Assembly: GCA_958435885.1 (NCBI GenBank)
Contig: CAUBHZ010000052.1
Location: 1-8,944, forward strand
Reading direction: 5' to 3'
Length of the DNA: 8,944 bases
Origin: an uncultured Intestinimonas sp.
GTDB lineage: Bacteria > Bacillota_A > Clostridia > Oscillospirales > Oscillospiraceae
The notes under the pieces were generated by a model, which saw only the letters and a list, made by a program, of their open reading frames with translations, made no database searches and was not told the DNA's origin. Every line of letters starts with the position of its first letter. Within the stretch, counting starts at the first letter, position 1. Both the position numbers and the translations under genes were made by a program. Positions 6,082-8,944 of this stretch are shown here, in pieces.

Positions 6082-7632
6082 TCACTTGGAAAGACCCATG
6101 GGTCCTTCCTGGAAAATACGGCTGTCCATGGTCTTTACGTCCTTGACAATGGGGGCGAAGTCCATCAGCTCCAGCACGTCCTTCTGCAGATCGACGCCGG
6201 GGGCGATCTCCTTGAGCTCCACACCCTCGGGAGTGAGCTCGAAGACCGCGCGCTCGGTGATGTAGAGCACCGGCTGGCCCTTCTCCACAGCGTACTCGCC
6301 GGAGAAGGTGACCTGCTCCACCTGCTTGATGAACTTCTTCTCCCGGCCCTCCTGCAGGATCTGCAGCTTGCCGTCGGCCACACCGATCTTCAGCCCGCCG
6401 GCGGTGAAGGTGCCGCAGTAGACCACCTTCTTGGCGTTCTGGGTGATGTTGATGAAGCCGCCGCAGCCGGCAATCTTGGGACCGAACTTGGAGACGTTGA
6501 TGTTGCCCTTCTCGTCGGCCTGCGCCAGGCCCAGGAAGGCCACGTCCAGACCGCCGCCGTCATAGAAGTCGAACTGATAGGGCTGGTCCAGGATACAGTC
6601 GGGGTTGATGGTGACGCCGAAGTCCTTGCCGCCGGCGGGGATGCCGCCGATGGTGCCGGCCTCGGTGGTGAGCACCATGCCCTCCAGGCCCTCCTCGGCC
6701 GCCACCGCCGCCACGCCCTCGGGCATGCCGATGCCCAGGTTGGTGATGGCGTTGGGCACCAGCTCCATGGCGGCCCGGCGGGCCACGATCTTGCGCTGGT
6801 CCAGCTTCAGGGGCTTCACGGAGCTCACAGGCACCCGGACCTCGCCGGAGTAAGAGGGATTGTAGCCGGTGCCGAAGGTCTGCATGTGGTTGCCCGGGTC
6901 GGCCACCACGATGGCATCCACATAGATGCCGGGGAGACGCACCAGACGGGTGTCCAGAGCGCCGTACTCCACCACGGCCTCCACCTGGACGATGACCTTG
7001 CCGCCGGAGTTCTTGGCGGCCTGGGCGATGGCCAGGGTCTCGGCGCTGACGCCCTCATGCTGGAAGGTGCAGTTGCCGTTGGTGTCGGCGTAGGTGGCCC
7101 GGATCACGCCCACGTCGATGGGCAGAGCCTTGTAGAGCAGGCGGGTCTGGCCGGCGATGCTGACGCGCTCCACCAGAGGACCGGCCTCCTTGGCCTTGTC
7201 GTTGAGCATGCCGCCCTCCAGCTCCGGGTCCACAAAGGTCTTCATGCCCACGTGGGTGATGAGTCCGGGCTTGCCGGCGGCGATATCGCGGAAGAGCTGG
7301 GAAATGACGCCCTGCGGGTAGTTGTAGGCGGCAAACTTGTTCTCCAGCGCCAGCTTCTGAAGCCGGGGGACCAGGCCCCAGTGTCCGCCGATGACCCGGC
7401 TGAGCAGGCCCTCCTCGCCCAGGTGGTTGAGACCACGCTGGTCGGAGTCGCCCTGGCCGGCGGCATAGATGGCGGTGAGTCCCTTCGGAGAACCGGTGCT
7501 CAGATAGAGCTCCTGGATGGTCTTGTTGACCTCTTCCGGCACCATGGCGCCCACAAAGCCGCCGAAAGCGACGGTGGCACCATCGTGGATGTAGGTGCGG
7601 ACGGCCTCCTCTGCTGACATGACCTTAGGCAT
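6082..7632 (-). CDS. Acyl-CoA:acetate/3-ketoacid CoA-transferase family protein (propionate/short-chain acyl type)
   Basis: A 516-residue fused two-domain family I CoA-transferase, the length of YdiF and clostridial propionate CoA-transferase. It moves CoA from a donor such as acetyl-CoA to a carboxylic acid through a glutamyl-CoA thioester. The N-terminal domain carries the glycine-rich VAFGGF (21-26) and GNCTFQHEG (186-194). The C-terminal domain carries ITNLGIGMPEGVA (296-308) and the active-site segment TTEAGTIGG with E324, the position I recall for the catalytic glutamate of Clostridium propionicum transferase. ATG 7632 was chosen because MPKVMSAEEAV matches the usual start and AAGGAAG lies upstream. 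The open frame runs on to 7809 but that part is family-unlike and holds the likely promoter. First gene of the minus-strand operon. It activates the acid imported by the permease; (R)-3-hydroxybutyrate is favoured by the hydratase, lactate or propionate are alternatives. Confidence 0.92.
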   Translation of the reverse strand: MPKVMSAEEAVRTYIHDGATVAFGGFVGAMVPEEVNKTIQELYLSTGSPKGLTAIYAAGQGDSDQRGLNHLGEEGLLSRVIGGHWGLVPRLQKLALENKFAAYNYPQGVISQLFRDIAAGKPGLITHVGMKTFVDPELEGGMLNDKAKEAGPLVERVSIAGQTRLLYKALPIDVGVIRATYADTNGNCTFQHEGVSAETLAIAQAAKNSGGKVIVQVEAVVEYGALDTRLVRLPGIYVDAIVVADPGNHMQTFGTGYNPSYSGEVRVPVSSVKPLKLDQRKIVARRAAMELVPNAITNLGIGMPEGVAAVAAEEGLEGMVLTTEAGTIGGIPAGGKDFGVTINPDCILDQPYQFDFYDGGGLDVAFLGLAQADEKGNINVSKFGPKIAGCGGFINITQNAKKVVYCGTFTAGGLKIGVADGKLQILQEGREKKFIKQVEQVTFSGEYAVEKGQPVLYITERAVFELTPEGVELKEIAPGVDLQKDVLELMDFAPIVKDVKTMDSRIFQEGPMGLSK

Positions 7633-7752
7633 GGAACACCACTTCCTTTCCTGACTTGCGATCGTGTTTTTCTGCACGGGGTGGGACAGGCGGAAAACAT
7701 TTTTTGGGGAAAAATGGCTGTTGGACGCCTGCAAACCATCCGGCATGCCCCA

Positions 7753-7782
7753 AGTATATCTGTTGCCGCCTTCCAGTGTAAA
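7753..7782 (-). promoter_or_regulatory. Candidate sigma-A promoter of the CoA-transferase operon
   Basis: On the minus strand, TTTACA (7782-7777) and TATACT (7758-7753) are separated by 18 bases; each hexamer differs from consensus at one position. Transcription would start near 7746, leaving a leader of about 115 bases. A second AT-rich segment (TATAAT at about 7820-7815) lacks a good -35 partner. Confidence 0.5.
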
Positions 7783-7871
7783 ATGCCGTTTCCGGCGGTA
7801 AGCATGCAAAAAAATTATACTTTATACCTTTCAAAAGAAATCGGCTTCTCTTTTTTGTGGAACTTTTCTAG

Positions 7872-7923
7872 ATCTATTCTGATTTTGCATCTATCCATGC
7901 GTCTCATGAATAGATTTATGGAT
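7872..7923. promoter_or_regulatory. Inverted-repeat cluster, possible LysR-type operator
   Basis: ATCTATTC (7872-7879) is the exact inverse of GAATAGAT (7908-7915). A second ATCTAT occurs at 7889-7894, and ATCCAT (7893-7898) faces ATGGAT (7918-7923). The cluster lies between the two divergent promoters, where a regulator that controls both directions would bind. AT-rich DNA yields such repeats by chance, so this is tentative. Confidence 0.35.
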
Positions 7924-7962
7924 TTCCCTCAAAAAACGTCATAATTATTTAGCAAAGTTTTA

Positions 7963-7992
7963 TTGGAAAAAACGCACGTTTTCCGTTATAGT
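7963..7992 (+). promoter_or_regulatory. Candidate sigma-A promoter of the LysR-type regulator gene
   Basis: TTGGAA (7963-7968) and TATAGT (7987-7992) are 18 bases apart, giving a leader of about 70 bases before ATG 8072. An imperfect palindrome (GGAA..AACG CA CGTT TTCC, 7965-7984) fills the spacer and overlaps the -35 element, a position suited to autorepression. Confidence 0.45.
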
Positions 7993-8071
7993 TAGGAACA
8001 CAGTTGACCGAAAAGGGAGGATTGTCTGCTCTTTTTCTGCGGTTGCACAATTATGGAAAGAAGGGATAGGT

Positions 8072-8944
8072 ATGGAGATCCAACAGCTGAAGTACTTTGT
8101 GGAGGTGGTTCGTCAGCAGAGCTTCACCAAAGCGGCGGCCCAGCTCTTCGTCACCCAGCCTATGCTCACCCGGTCCATCAAGCATCTGGAGGAGGAGCTC
8201 GACGTCCGGCTCATTGAGCGCACCAGCAAGAGCTTCTACCTCACCGATGCCGGGCGCATCCTCTATGACCGCGCCCTGGACTTCCTTCTCCAGTACGACG
8301 ACCTCTTTCAGACCATGGCCGACGTGCGCTCGGTGCGGGTGGGGGAGGTCCACCTGAGCATCCCCGGGGTGCTGCTGGACGTCTACTTTCCCCCGCTGCT
8401 CACCCGTTTCCACCGCCACTTCCCCGGCATCGACATCTCGGTGGTGGAGGAGGGCTCCAAGCTGGTGGCCGCCTCGGTGGGCTCCGGCCGGGCCGACCTG
8501 GGCCTGGTCATGCTGCCGGTGGACGAGCCCTACCGCTTCGAGAGCAAGATCCTCGTCAGCAACGTCTGCCAGCTGGTGGTGAGCCGCCACCACCCCTTTG
8601 CCCAGATGAGCAGCGTCCACATCAAGGACCTGAAGGAGGAGACCATCCTCACCTTCAGTGAGACGGCCACCCTCCACGACACCTTCATCCGCATGTGCGG
8701 GGAGTGGGGCTTCGCCCCCCGCATCGCCTACAAGAGCCTCATGACCCGGTTCAACCTGAAGATGGTGGGCATGCAGCAGTGCATCGCCGTCCTGCCCCTG
8801 CCCATCCTCCAGCCCGACCTGTGCGCCGAGCTGGTCACCGTCCCCCTGGAGCCGGTGATCCCCTGGGAGATCGCCATCATCCGCCGCCGGGAGGGCTACC
8901 GCTCCTTCGCCGCCAACCAGCTCTTCCGCCACATCTGCGACCAC
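8072..8944 (+). CDS. LysR-type transcriptional regulator, C-terminus open at window edge
   Basis: The frame from ATG 8072 gives 291 residues with no stop before the window ends; LysR proteins are usually about 290-310, so only a few residues should be missing. The N-terminal winged helix-turn-helix is clear: MEIQQLKYFVEVV, then the helix-turn-helix at about 18-37 (FTKAAAQLFVTQP..TRSIK), then LEEELDVRLIER. Residues from about 90 on form the periplasmic-binding-protein-like effector domain (GEVHLSIPG, then SGRADLGLVMLP), which would sense a small metabolite. An AAGGGA-like ribosome site lies upstream; ATG 8053 is out of frame. It is divergent from the CoA-transferase operon, so it probably activates or represses that operon in response to the imported acid or a CoA-derived metabolite and may control its own gene. 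Ligand unknown. Confidence 0.93.
   Translation, partial: MEIQQLKYFVEVVRQQSFTKAAAQLFVTQPMLTRSIKHLEEELDVRLIERTSKSFYLTDAGRILYDRALDFLLQYDDLFQTMADVRSVRVGEVHLSIPGVLLDVYFPPLLTRFHRHFPGIDISVVEEGSKLVAASVGSGRADLGLVMLPVDEPYRFESKILVSNVCQLVVSRHHPFAQMSSVHIKDLKEETILTFSETATLHDTFIRMCGEWGFAPRIAYKSLMTRFNLKMVGMQQCIAVLPLPILQPDLCAELVTVPLEPVIPWEIAIIRRREGYRSFAANQLFRHICDH

Larger units (their letters stand above)
7633..8071. other. Divergent AT-rich control region between the CoA-transferase operon and the LysR gene
   Basis: This stretch of 439 bases has no convincing gene and is clearly richer in A and T than the flanking genes. It contains one candidate promoter per direction, inverted repeats between them (described separately), and a weak hairpin in the CoA-transferase leader (CATTTTT/AAAAATG arms within 7698-7716). 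An 8-base palindrome, GGCATGCC (7742-7749), overlaps the predicted CoA-transferase transcription start. The layout is classic for a LysR regulator and its divergent target. Confidence 0.7.

Noticed and set aside
4604..7617. Long plus-strand open frames (4604-6265 and 6022-7617) opposite the permease and CoA-transferase
   Set aside because: Translations are G/H/D/Q-rich and family-unlike. The minus-strand genes explain the sequence fully, with ribosome sites and motifs.
7633..7809. N-terminal extension of the CoA-transferase to 7809 (59 more residues)
   Set aside because: The extension does not resemble the family, the ATG at 7632 has a ribosome site, and the best promoter candidate lies inside the extension.
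7681..7944. Plus-strand open frame of 87 codons in the divergent intergenic region
   Set aside because: There is no ribosome site and no recognisable family, and it covers predicted promoter and operator elements in AT-rich DNA.

Overview
The window looks like chromosomal DNA from a GC-rich, low-motility-gene-content Firmicute of the gut Oscillospiraceae type (Flavonifractor, Intestinimonas or Pseudoflavonifractor relatives). This is inferred from strong G/C at third codon positions, purine-rich Shine-Dalgarno sites before nearly every gene, and the gene families present. No 16S or other marker gene is visible, so the assignment is tentative.

Left block (1-3900, plus strand): the last 51 codons of a PBP2/SpoVD-like penicillin-binding protein, then a 793-residue protein that joins a complete MurE-type Mur ligase to a complete acetylglutamate kinase (ArgB) in one reading frame, then an M16-family zinc peptidase. 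The genes are 20 and 33 bases apart and end at a strong rho-independent terminator, so they are probably one operon combining cell-wall and arginine/ornithine enzymes. The fusion is the most unusual item in the window. Its ligase half resembles the streptococcal (non-DAP) MurE branch and lacks the DNPR motif of DAP-adding enzymes.

Middle (3856-4200): a gene-free stretch between convergent transcription units, packed with short hairpins. It carries a second terminator oriented for the minus-strand operon.

Right block (4201-7632, minus strand): read in transcription order, this is a family I CoA-transferase with its catalytic Glu324, a GntP-family permease, and a MaoC/PhaJ-like (R)-specific enoyl-CoA hydratase. 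Together they suggest a short-chain hydroxy-acid utilisation module: import by the permease, activation to a CoA thioester, and dehydration to an enoyl-CoA that could enter butyrate formation. (R)-3-hydroxybutyrate is the best guess, by inference only.

Regulatory end (7633-8944): an AT-rich, 439-base divergent intergenic region holds candidate promoters in both directions, with inverted repeats between them. Beyond it lies a LysR-type regulator on the plus strand, open at the window edge and probably controlling the CoA-transferase operon. No tRNA, rRNA, CRISPR, insertion sequence or phage gene was seen.
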